NCBI GenBank assembly: GCA_008508345.1
Contig: QNGE01003806.1
Location: forward strand, 1-64,000
Length of the DNA stretch: 64,000 nt
Origin: Paragonimus westermani
Lineage: Eukaryota > Platyhelminthes > Trematoda > Plagiorchiida > Troglotrematidae
Direction of reading: 5' to 3'
The number at the start of each line of letters is the position of its first letter. The first letter of the stretch is position 1. The position numbers and the translations under genes were made by a program. Below the pieces are notes generated by a model. The model ran no database searches and was not told the DNA's origin. It saw only the letters and a list, made by a program, of their open reading frames with translations. Shown here in pieces: positions 12,550 through 21,949 of this stretch.

Positions 12550-12690
12550 TCACGAAACCAGTGCTCTTGGCACTTCTTTTACGTATTTCAATCTTCGCAG
12601 AGACTGCAGAGACTTCACCAGAAATCGGGAATTTCGTTCGAAATGACCGTCTCGCCTGAGGAACGACCTCCAAGTCCCGGTCATAATTTG
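12550..12690 (+). repeat. Dispersed repeat, copy 2 of an inverted pair
   Basis: This is the partner of 11700-11935, lying 0.6 kb away in opposite orientation. The pair could fold into a stem, but divergence suggests two independent insertions of one family. Confidence 0.65.
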
Positions 12691-12699
12691 CACGACCGC

Positions 12700-13380
12700 T
12701 TTTGCTTGAAAGTTACAAGTGGAAATTTCTGGTTTACCATGGTCACTGTTTTTCGACTAGTGAAACTGATCACGGCCTTGTGGTCCAAGCACGGTATTTC
12801 AGGCGTGGTTGTGACACTGACTTTTGAGCTCCGCGCTGCGGGTTGTGAATGGTTTGAAGCAGAGACAAGAGCATGTGGTTGAAAATGGATCCAATTCTTA
12901 TAGATCTGTTACTCTTACTTATATGGTGCAACCGCAACTGAGGCGTGAACGATTTTCAGTACACCACACCGTGCAAAGTGAGCCGGGAGAAATTTTAGAC
13001 TGATGCACTCCTTCCCTTGAGTATCCAGCACGCCAGTTCTCAAGGTAGTCCATGACCCTTCCCTCCAAAATACCCGCGAGGCTAAGCTGAGGGGTTTGCT
13101 GTACCGTTCCCCAAAGAGCGGCGCCGATGTGGAATTGTGGTACTCCCCACTAGTGGGTCTGACAGTGTCCACTACGTACTCTCTGTGCGTCATTTTTAGG
13201 TTTGTGTAGCCCTGCATATCACGGAAATCTTTGTCCACACTTCGCGCGAAAGGACGCGTTCTGAACGGTAGACAAGAGTTGACGTGAAATGGTTTTACAT
13301 TTTGGCAAACCCGCAGGCATCGCAAGCCTGGATGACTTACGCACCAGAAAACGATGTTAATGCGTGTTCAAACAATCCTG
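12700..13380. other. No recognisable gene
   Basis: A 136-codon minus-strand open frame (12915-13325) is the longest here. It shows no motif I recognise and no splice or promoter context. I see nothing else. Confidence 0.4.
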
Positions 13381-13384
13381 CAAC

Positions 13385-13640
13385 ATCCGCGGTGAAACTC
13401 GGTTGTCCAGAAGTTAAGTGAGAACTGGACGAAGGAGCGAATTCACAGGCACGCCCCAATGAAGTCTGATGTCAGTGAAAATATTGACCAGCGTTTGGTA
13501 ATAATAGCGACCTGGGCTCCAGGTTCTTTTGATGAGTTATGGCTGCAATATTAGAATGAAATTGAAATAAAGCTCACCGCAGGACATCAGTTGGGGCATA
13601 AAACGCGAAAATTGCTCGAAAAATAATAAGAGGTTTGTGA
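13385..13640 (+). repeat. Diverged tandem duplication, unit 1
   Basis: This unit aligns with 13785-14010. Shared blocks include gaagtctgatgtcagtgaaaat / gaagtctgacgttggcgaaaac and gagttatggctgcaata / taagttgtggctgcaaca, followed by ggcagtggtaata / cacagtggtaaata. Spacing between the blocks is nearly conserved. No coding potential is seen. Confidence 0.6.
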
Positions 13641-13784
13641 TGGCAGTGGTAATAAGCGAAACTGGACGTAAGGCATGCGTTTCATGGTGACGTTGTGCAT
13701 ATCTTGAAGCCGGATAGAATTACCATCACACTACATTGAAAACTCGTGGTCAGACAATCGCGGATCACCAGGTGTGATGACAGG

Positions 13785-14010
13785 TGGTTTATAAGTCGAA
13801 TAGTGACGAGCAAGAACATCTCCTAACACAAGGGTGAACCCCCACGAAGTCTGACGTTGGCGAAAACACCAATCAACAATCGTGGAAAATAGAGTCCTCA
13901 GTGTCACGCCCACTGGATAAGTTGTGGCTGCAACAGTACAGAGAATTGAGAATTATTGTTACCATTGGAGTTCATCCGAGCAAGCTTTGCTGTCACAGTG
14001 GTAAATATTC
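13785..14010 (+). repeat. Diverged tandem duplication, unit 2
   Basis: This is the second unit of the direct repeat, about 400 bases downstream of unit 1 and in the same orientation. The substitutions imply an old duplication, or two insertions of one repeat family at neighbouring sites. Confidence 0.6.
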
Positions 14011-15610
14011 GTTGACGATACTGATCAACGGATCACGTACCTTGCAGCGACATACTTTTTGAGAATTCCTCCAATTTTCCATAATACGATCGTTGTTCTT
14101 GAAACTTAATTCAGGGTCTTCTTGGACTTACCACGATCGTTGTAAGGCGTGCGCGCCGAGGAGAATTAACGGCTTTCGTAAAATTTACTTTTAACGTGGT
14201 CGCGGCGAACAGCATGTTGTTCTCAAACGCCTATTTTAACAGGAACATGAATCCCCTCTCCACCATGAAACATCTGTCTTGAAATATGGAGTCGTTCCGA
14301 ACGAAGTAATGCTGGTTGCATGATCCACACTCCCATTGATAGCTGTCCATGACGGAACCATTCTTCACCAAAGCAGTGGGACATAGTCTACGCAGTTCAC
14401 TTTGTTTTCCAATACGCCGTACCTGGCTAACTCGGTTAATGTCGCCAGAGTGCCTGAAAGAATTTGCTTTTGCTTGCACTGTGCGTAGGTCCCAGAGTTA
14501 ACTGAAGACTCCTCTCTCGAAAACACCCATGGGCCTAGAGCCGTCGGCCTGGCCGATCCACCCTGTAACGTACGACGCCATCTACTAAATACGTCGGTTC
14601 CGTTTATGAGGTTGGCACTCAACCGACATTGGGTTCTGCAAACGTGTGACTTGCAGCCAACCTGAGTTGACCGGTTACGAAGCAGCGTCTTTGTCTGCGC
14701 ACTTCGTAGTCTAAGAGTCTCACAAAGTTTAGAAAAGCTAAACGAACATACCTTCGGGAGGAACCACTAGCACCTCATTCAGACGTTGGGTCTACTGTGG
14801 TTAACATGACAGTTCTATCATTGCACACATTGAGAATGGTAACTGATGTTCTAACAGTGTAGTGCAAACGGGATAAGCAATCTACCTTTAGGTGGTAATG
14901 CAGTCGTTCGGTGCTGAAATATCGTTCATGCCGGGCCACATTGATGACTTTGGAGCTTCTGGAATGACACTCCAAGATCCTACAGGGAGAACGTGGGCGT
15001 GCGAGAAATCAGAAAACATACTGATTACCATCAGTGAAGTCCGGAGCTGCGGAAAACCTGGACCAACAATCATCGGGATCATGAATGCCTGTTGTATCAA
15101 GGCTTAACTGTTGTAGCTAAGTGGTGCAAATGAGAAGCCATTTTTTCGTTGGAGAAATAATGGGCGTCGAATCAAACTGTCAGCCATCAGATAGGTGAGC
15201 ACCGAGCTGCATACAATTGACAAGCTACACTCAGACCCAATCATAAATCCATATAGTGGACAGTATGCGGGTTGTCAGTGATACAGTGGGGGATATTGCC
15301 TGTACTTACACCGTACCATTTAGGCCGGTGATGGAACAGGCCACGTGATAAAGTCAGGTGTAAATGTTCAGGAATGACATTTCGCCGACCGGTCTATACC
15401 TGAAATACTAACAGGGGAACGGATTGAAAATATAATTCAGATATACAACTAACCTACAAACGTGGTGGTATAGCTTCGATGTTTATTGTGGATTACAGTG
15501 TAAACGCAATGTGGCCGGGAATTACGAATTTATTTATATCTTCCAAAGCACGCGAAACTGAGCGTATCTGCAAGATAGAAGTGTGTATTCCACCAATACA
15601 ATTCCGATGG
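14010..15610. other. No recognisable gene
   Basis: Overlapping open frames of 70-85 codons occur on both strands at 14230-14620 and 14890-15107. None carries a conserved motif. No RNA gene or simple repeat is seen. Confidence 0.4.
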
Positions 15611-15619
15611 GAGCGTTTT

Positions 15620-16400
15620 CATAGTGCAAAGTCGATAACGAAGGTCTTTAGTTGATCAAGGCATACGTCGACTTTGTCAAGGCATTGACAACGTGAACCA
15701 TGCTGTTTTATCCGGTGTCATAAGGTGAAAGGTTTTCCAGCGGCTGGAGTAATCCTGCCAATATTCTGTGCAGGATGCCGGTAATCGATGCATTCTCTAC
15801 TCGCAAGTCTAGCCTCAGTGGAACACTCCAAGTTTCCACTCTTGGTTTGCGCTTATTTTTGATGGTCATAAACGTCCCTACTCTTCCAACCACCTCCCGG
15901 TTGCTACTCTTTACCGACTTCGTCAAGAGCTGTTCTGTTGATCTCAAGTTAACCGACTCGACTTTAATACTGGTGACCTCAAAGTCATACATACTCGTAG
16001 CTTTGTGAACACCAAGTATTTTATCGGCGGGTACACGCTTCAAACAGCGCTCATCCACAAGGACCTAGGAGCCATTGCCTTGCATTTCATTTCGAGCTCT
16101 GCAAACGCTGAAGCGAATACAAAAAGGTTAAGAATACCATAGTGCTGTTGGAAAGTCTTTCCAACCAGCTCAACCCTAGCCGTTTTAAGTTTATTCATAA
16201 CAGTTTTGTTCGACTGCATCTGGAGAATAGAGCTGTGATGTGGTCGTCATCTGCCAAAAGAACAAGCGACTCCTGGACACTGTGTAGCGTAGTGCCAACA
16301 AGGCAGCTCAGCGTCTGAAAAGTGGGCCGCACGAAGAAAGACTGAAATTCTTTAACACGTACTCTTTAGAGTGTCGTCATCTTGGTGGTGATTTGATGTA
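15620..16400 (+). mobile_element. CR1-like LINE reverse transcriptase, decayed
   Basis: The plus strand shows the second half of a CR1-type reverse transcriptase in order. YVDFVKALTT corresponds to motif A (family YxDFxKAFD). LRLFLMVINVPTLPTT corresponds to motif B2 (family LLFLxYINDLP). LLLFTDFVKSCS corresponds to the FADDxKL catalytic box, with both catalytic aspartates compromised. After a frameshift, HKDLGAIALHFISSSANAEAN matches the downstream KDLGV block, and near 16230-16330 a thumb-like region follows. Frames shift at least twice. This is a pseudogenic fragment without endonuclease. Confidence 0.65.
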
Positions 16401-16409
16401 ACCTTTATG

Positions 16410-17370
16410 ATATTGAAGTTTCCCAATCGTTTGTGCCGGTTAATGATTGACAGGGGAAGTAGGATGACAACGGGAAGCCACCACCTCAAACTAGAAGTCC
16501 AAAATGGCAGACTGGAATTTAGACAGCTTTTTCACAATGCGCGTTTGTAAGACCTGAATGCTGTACCTGACCATGTTGTTTCTGCTACTTCTGTGGCAAT
16601 TTTCATAGCTGTCCTTTACTGACGTTTTTCGTGCCGGTCCGGATACTGCACCTGTTTTCCCCACTTCGGCCCATCACTGAAAACCTTGTGGTTCTACGAA
16701 CTTCCACGAACTTCTCGAGGGCTTCCGCCTCCTATCAACTGAACCAAACGAATTTTTTAATTGTAGTAAAAGTTCAACTTAATTTGGCGGATTTTGCGTG
16801 GGAAAGGGGAATGGATTCACCACCAAAAACCGCCTACGCAAAACAATAATACTATCGTAGAATAATTCATAACTCTCCATCCACTTCTGCTGCACAAGGT
16901 TCATTGCGTGACACCGCTGCCACGAACGTGCCATCTATTGAAGCAACCCCAGAGCCTCGCCATACAGCACATTTGACGAATTCTGATCGTCTTGTTTTTC
17001 CACTTGATATTCTCAAAACTTTCGAAAGCTTCGCAGATTAGTTGCTGGCATGGGACACGCAGCCGATCCAACTGCCAAAGCTTGCGGACCATACCCGGAG
17101 ACGGTAAGACCATGCAGCCTGCGAATTATGTGACCAAAGGATCCGCTGTAATTGCGACCCGCAGTTCCCCACACACGTGTATTTAACGTCCCGAGACACA
17201 CACTCCGGCCCTCAGAGAACATTGTGCGACTTGCCGACCAAACGTTCCCAAGATAACATCACCCAGGATAAGGACAGAAAAAGCAACTTTGTCGGTTCCA
17301 CACCCACTAAAACATGCATTCACTATACGTCAACATCAATCAAATCCGACACACCTGTACCCAGCTAAAG
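16410..17370. other. No recognisable gene
   Basis: Open frames of 60-72 codons occur on both strands and lack recognisable motifs. Part could be further LINE debris, but I cannot align it to a family block. Confidence 0.4.
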
Positions 17371-17374
17371 CTTT

Positions 17375-17935
17375 CCGCCTCGTCTACTAGCCAGTGAACT
17401 GGCTTCAGCAGAACACACTGTGCGGAGACGTGGCAAACGTGGTTCCACTGTCTCAGTAAGTTAATACGCCCAACTCACCTGTTAGTGCAGATCAGGGAAT
17501 TACGAGGCCGCCAGTCAGATGCCCTACTCACATAGCTGGCCCCCATCGCAGAATATAAGGCACAGACACTCTCAGGCGTTACGAATGTCCCGGGTTAGCC
17601 GGACACGGTCTCATCATTTACAACCCTGCAGAAAGCGAAATCACCTCGATCCACCAAAAAGAAGCGGATGGTCAGTTGCCATGGACACCCCTTTGCGATT
17701 TACTCAAACAGGGCGTAGGAAATAAACCCGCTCCACGCAGGCTCCGCTAATCTCACCGGGGCAGACACCCTTGGTCAGTCTGTGTCACACTTGGTCAAGC
17801 AGAACACATTGGGGAGGTTCTCCAACGGTCCCTTCCCTGCCCGGGCTCAACGATTCTTGTTTGAGAGCAAAGCCCGAATTTCCTTGAGCGGTCAGGGAGA
17901 TTCGACGCACGGTATATCACACCCTCTAAGAATCG
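17375..17935 (+). repeat. Dispersed repeat, copy B (partner at 2925-3370)
   Basis: This stretch aligns with copy A over its first ~90 bases and again more loosely downstream, in the same orientation. Copy B is longer by roughly 100 bases. The shared arrangement over 400-550 bases argues for one interspersed family rather than chance. Confidence 0.55.
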
Positions 17936-17944
17936 TAACACTAT

Positions 17945-18450
17945 CAAACGTGCGATTTGGTTGTACGCGGCGTGGATGGGTCGAAAGATGCAAACCCATC
18001 ACTTACGCACATGCACGACATTGACCAGTGGAAGTTTGTTCGAACCAAGCTAAACCTAGGCGTAGGCGAAGGTGGAGCATGGTCCATTCGATGCCTCCAG
18101 CGCCCACTGCAGTTGAGCCTTATCTCAGTCCGGAGATTACTGCGAATCTTCCTCCCCACAACAGATTTTATCTACTACACTTCAGAGATGGTACGCATGG
18201 ACAAACAATTCCTCACCTGAGCTCCGACTCCACGCAGACAGACAATGGTCAGAGCGTGGGACGCCTGCTGCTGGTATATCTCTTATGGTGGCAAGTGTGG
18301 CCGAGATGGTCAAGATGTTGGGGATCATCATCAGCCCATTATCTCCTGTACGGCCAAAAAGCTTGATGCATCCGATCTCGAAAGTATCTGCCTAGCCCAG
18401 GCTGTATCTTTTGAGCATCTGAGGGCGGACACTAGTTCCAGACAGGGGGC
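17945..18450. other. No recognisable gene
   Basis: Overlapping open frames of up to 112 codons are present without conserved motifs. At 18293-18320 a tggccgag-tggtcaag string resembles the A box of a leucine tRNA, but no matching B box or acceptor stem follows. Confidence 0.4.
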
Positions 18451-18454
18451 ACAG

Positions 18455-19080
18455 GTACACATACCTAACCGGTAACGTATGTTTGCTAACGCAGCAATTG
18501 TGACAGCTTGTCCACTTAAAGAAGCCCAGAGTCATAGGTGTATTCAGGACGTGGTTAGCGCTTGATATATCCAGGTGAGAAGCAGATGGCCCTGGTGACC
18601 CTATTCCTTCCGTAATGGTTTGTTGGTCAGCGGAGGGTAGGAGTGGCAGCCTACAACAGTGTTGAATTATGCGCAGCTCTGAACAAGGATCCGGCTCTGC
18701 TTTCACGAGATGATTCCTTGCCCGTCCGTGAACCTAGAATGAGATGAAGGAATTCACAGGGCCATTAGACTGGCCACCACAACCATCGGATATTGCACCA
18801 CCGCTCCAGGCGAATTCAACCTCTCGCACGCGGGTCTCTCTGGCGGGTTAACGTCCGGCGCTGTGGCCACTGAGTTCTACAATCTCTTGCAGAAGTTTGG
18901 ACTCACTGAGCACTTCAACCAACCCGTGAGGTAGAAGGAAAGGCCACAGATCATCCCAAATAAACATGGTGTTAAATACTGAACCCCACATGGTGGATAT
19001 CATCGGAGTTGGTGCGCCACTGGGCGCAAGTAATCACGCCACAATCAGCTTCTACTTACTATGTGATGTCACGACCACTC
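18455..19080 (+). mobile_element. CR1-like LINE endonuclease, decayed
   Basis: Blocks of the endonuclease domain occur in the right order on the plus strand. LVHLKKPRVIGVFRTWL corresponds to the conserved ITETWL strand. SAEGRSGSL corresponds to the GGGxxL strand. GEFNLSHAGL corresponds to the catalytic GDFNxPxxDW motif, with Asp changed to Glu. FYNLLQKFGLTEHFNQPVR is next. EPHMVDIIGVGAPLGASNH is the C-terminal SDH block, with Asp changed to Asn. Several frameshifts separate the blocks. Two catalytic Asp positions are substituted, so the domain is dead. No reverse transcriptase follows; the next 600 bases are unrelated. Confidence 0.75.
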
Positions 19081-19084
19081 GCTT

Positions 19085-19705
19085 CCTAACGTCGACTCGA
19101 CTCGATTTCAACTGATCCAACTTTCGAAAGATGCGGGGACACATCTGGAAAAACGGCATCTAAATTCGGCAGTAGTCATGTGCTAGGAAAGGCTGATAAT
19201 CAATCTCCTTTCGTGTTATATGAGAACCACTGTTTGCCATTGCTATATGTTTCATTAACTCGAACGGGATTATTGCTACCATCTAAAAGGTTTTGTCAGA
19301 AAATCACATCACATTATTCGACGTAGCTCACACGGTCAACTTACGTTCTCCTGTCCGTTGAGAAATATACCATTATTAATTTTTCTTTTCATTTTTGATT
19401 CTACAAATAAATCTCACGCGAGGAAGCACTCCACCATGTCCTGACACCCAAAGTCCCACAGTCGTTGGACACTTCGCGAGATCTGCGAAATTTTTTGATT
19501 TTCAGCAACTAGCGAAGTCCAGTCGAGAGGTCCATCCATTCCTCCGCGAAAGTATGCGCTTCCCCATATAGCTCCATCCAAGCAAAACTTTCCACTTATT
19601 TCCCCGGGATCCTCTACATGGAATAACGGCGAAATTCTTTGACATTTCATTTTCTTCATCCTCAAATCACCTTTTGTTGGCATGACCCCAACCATTGGGC
19701 CGATG
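19085..19705. other. No recognisable gene
   Basis: A 98-codon minus-strand open frame lies at 19414-19710 without a family signature. The sequence leads directly into the foldback repeat. Confidence 0.4.
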
Positions 19706-19710
19706 ATCAC

Positions 19711-20298
19711 TGTAACATGCAGGCCAGCCGCTTCCGCTCAGACTGTCCGTGGACCGAATTCGGGACAATGCGGAGGCACCGAGGAACAGCGTTCTTCCGA
19801 AGTAGCGGGTCCAACAGAAGTCCTGTAAAGGAAAACAACGTGGACAAGCGTGAGCCAAAGGCCCCGTAAGCCATGCGACACGACATACGTGAACGATAGC
19901 TGAAACAGCACCGGCAACACAACAGCACGCCCCGTACACAACTCAAATTCAATCCGTGCGCGCTCGCTGGTTTCGGTTTGCGCGTTACATCACCTCGTGC
20001 AAATTGATGTTACTGCAACGCGCAACCGAAACCAGCGAGCGCGCACGAATTGGATTTGAGTTGTGTGACTGGGCGTGCTGCTGTGTTGTCGGTGCCGTTT
20101 TAGCTTTCGTTTGTGTAAGTCGTGTGCATGGCTTACTGGGCTTTCGGCTCATGTTTGGTCGTGTTGTTTCTCTTTTCAGAACTGTTGTTCGAACCCCTAA
20201 TTTGGAAGAGCACTGTCCCCTGGTGCGTCCACATTGCCCGAAGGTTGGCCCGTGTAATCACGGGCATCCAGAGTAGAGTCGGCTGGCCTGCATTTTAC
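19711..20298. repeat. Imperfect foldback (inverted repeat, ~275-nt arms)
   Basis: The arm 19711-19984 pairs with 20019-20298 around a 34-nt loop. The inner ~30 bases are almost perfect (cgctggtttcggtt-gcgcg against cgcgcaaccgaaaccagcg). The outer ends also match (gcaggccagccg against cggctggcctgc). In between, identity is lower, with small indels. The two arms look like two copies of one interspersed element inserted head-to-head, or a foldback element. Short open frames (up to 106 codons) exist in several frames, but their similarity between arms only reflects the repeat. Confidence 0.85.
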
Positions 20299-20558
20299 GT
20301 AACTACTCAGCATTTCTGTCGAATTTGACAGTATCCAACAACTATCATCTCGAAAACATGTATCAAATTCATCTTCTTAAACGGGGATCTATTTGACTCG
20401 TTATGCACTTATGCTCTTATTATTGCTATATACACATAACCGACTTATTGCACAATCAACCACTAGGGAGTGTACTTATGTACTAGCTTCACAATGTGCC
20501 CATCGATCACCATGTCCTGAGCGCGTTTCTTATAGGTGCGTTGAGGAGTATCCCAGCA

Positions 20559-20601
20559 GTATTAATAATAATATTATTATTATTAATAGTAATAATAATA
20601 C
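20559..20601. repeat. AT-rich palindromic (TAA/TTA)n tract
   Basis: The 43-base segment starts gtattaataataat, contains attattatt and ends aataataatac. It is nearly self-complementary and could form a hairpin. It is a simple-sequence tract. Confidence 0.8.
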
Positions 20602-20609
20602 TGAAGCCA

Positions 20610-20935
20610 ACTGTCTAAATTCTAGCGCGTGTAGCATGGTAAACACCCAATGCGTGATATGTCACATTTGAACACTGTGATAACCAGTTCGTTCTCACTT
20701 TACACCCCGCGCTCCGCCTGCAAGTCGTCTCATCTAATATCCTCAACCAAGCGTCTAATGGGAAGGAAGTAGGCCTTGTGGATGTAGTTCTTTTTAGGAG
20801 AGATGGACCACCACACATGACATACAAATGTTGTCGAAATCAGTGTGGGACTCTCTTCTTCTAGTTCTGAGACAGCAGAGATATTACGTGTTCAATGTCT
20901 TCGCCACATCAACCAAAATGCAACCACGCGCCACA
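20610..20935. other. No recognisable gene
   Basis: This stretch lies between the AT palindrome and the LINE fragment. A few short open frames are present and no motif is seen. Confidence 0.4.
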
Positions 20936-20939
20936 GTTT

Positions 20940-21510
20940 TTAGCCCTAGTCATCCATCGGATTCATCCGCTCACTTCGCCCGGCCAGCCTACGCGCTAAA
21001 TCACTCCTGCTAGGCGTTGATAGGTTTCCGGGGCTTGATGAGTTGCCCCCACTCATGCTGAAATATTGCGCGGATGAGCCGGTGGAGCTGCTTACTCGTT
21101 TGATCCAACAATCTTATCTTACTGGTTGTCTTCCGGCCAATCGGAAGCCCTGCATCATCTCACCCATCCAACAGGGTGGGGGTCAAAAGAATGCCCACAA
21201 CTTTAGAACGGTTGTTCTACTACAAAATATGTCGAATGTACTGGGGAGCATAGTAGACGACTTAGTGGGTACCACCTAGATACTTACTGGTGGCATCAGA
21301 GAAGCACGACTTTAGAAATTGCCACTTACACACGTCCAACTTAATGAGTGCCGCTGTCTCGTGGACAAAGCTTCCGATGGACGCCTTCCAGCAGATGCTA
21401 TGTTCTTATGCTTTACGAAGGCCCTCGATAAAGTCGATCACAGTGGACTGCTGAGCGAGTTGATATATCTGGGCTCACGCTGTAAATTTTGTTTTCGGCC
21501 CAGACAATAA
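20940..21510 (+). mobile_element. CR1-like LINE reverse transcriptase N-terminal half, decayed
   Basis: From 21027 the frame reads FPGLDELPPLMLKYCAD, the finger-domain GPDxIxPxLLK block. It continues with GCLPANRKPCIISPIQQGG (family GxLPxxWKxAxVxPIxKxG) and then HNFRTVVLL (family NYRPVSL). After a stop and frameshift at about 21280, an open stretch ends with CFTKALDKVDHSGLLSELIYLG, which is motif A (family DFSKAFDxVxHxxLLxKL), with the catalytic Asp replaced. It stops before motifs B and C. The preceding 80 bases may carry the linker region. Confidence 0.75.
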
Positions 21511-21514
21511 GTGT

Positions 21515-21945
21515 CCTGTCGCACATACACGGTTGGAACTAATGGTGAGCTCTCTGGAAAATTCAATGCCTTAATGGTCTGTCAAACTGGACACAAACCC
21601 ACTGCTAAACCACACTCCCTTTGCTACTGAATCCCACCAGAACAGCTCTCGACAGTGGTATTTTACTGTTGTTTGCTCCCAGCTTAGCAATATCGTGTTA
21701 ATACACTGAATTATATTTGCTTTCAGTGAGTTTAATGGTTTGTGCACATCTTCGATGCAAGGGGCGAAAATTACACGAACCCAGTCAATTTTCTCGCTTT
21801 GATATTCAACGGTTTTCCGTTGACCTGAAAAGCAGTGGTTGAAAAAACGTTGTTGCACTGCTCCTTGGCGTTGTTAAAAGTACGAAGCACAGGGCCGAAT
21901 GCTAATCCAGCTGTAAAGGGTGGGGATTCAATAACACTTTTAAGC
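21515..21945. other. No recognisable gene between two LINE fragments
   Basis: This gap separates the plus-strand fragment from the minus-strand element below. A 95-codon minus-strand open frame (21571-21858) may be 3' debris of that element, but no conserved block could be placed. Confidence 0.35.
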
Positions 21946-21949
21946 GGTC

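Noticed and set aside
18293..18365. tRNA-Leu-like A box (tggccgag-tggtcaag)
   Set aside because: No B box, anticodon arm or pairing acceptor stem could be found at the right distance.
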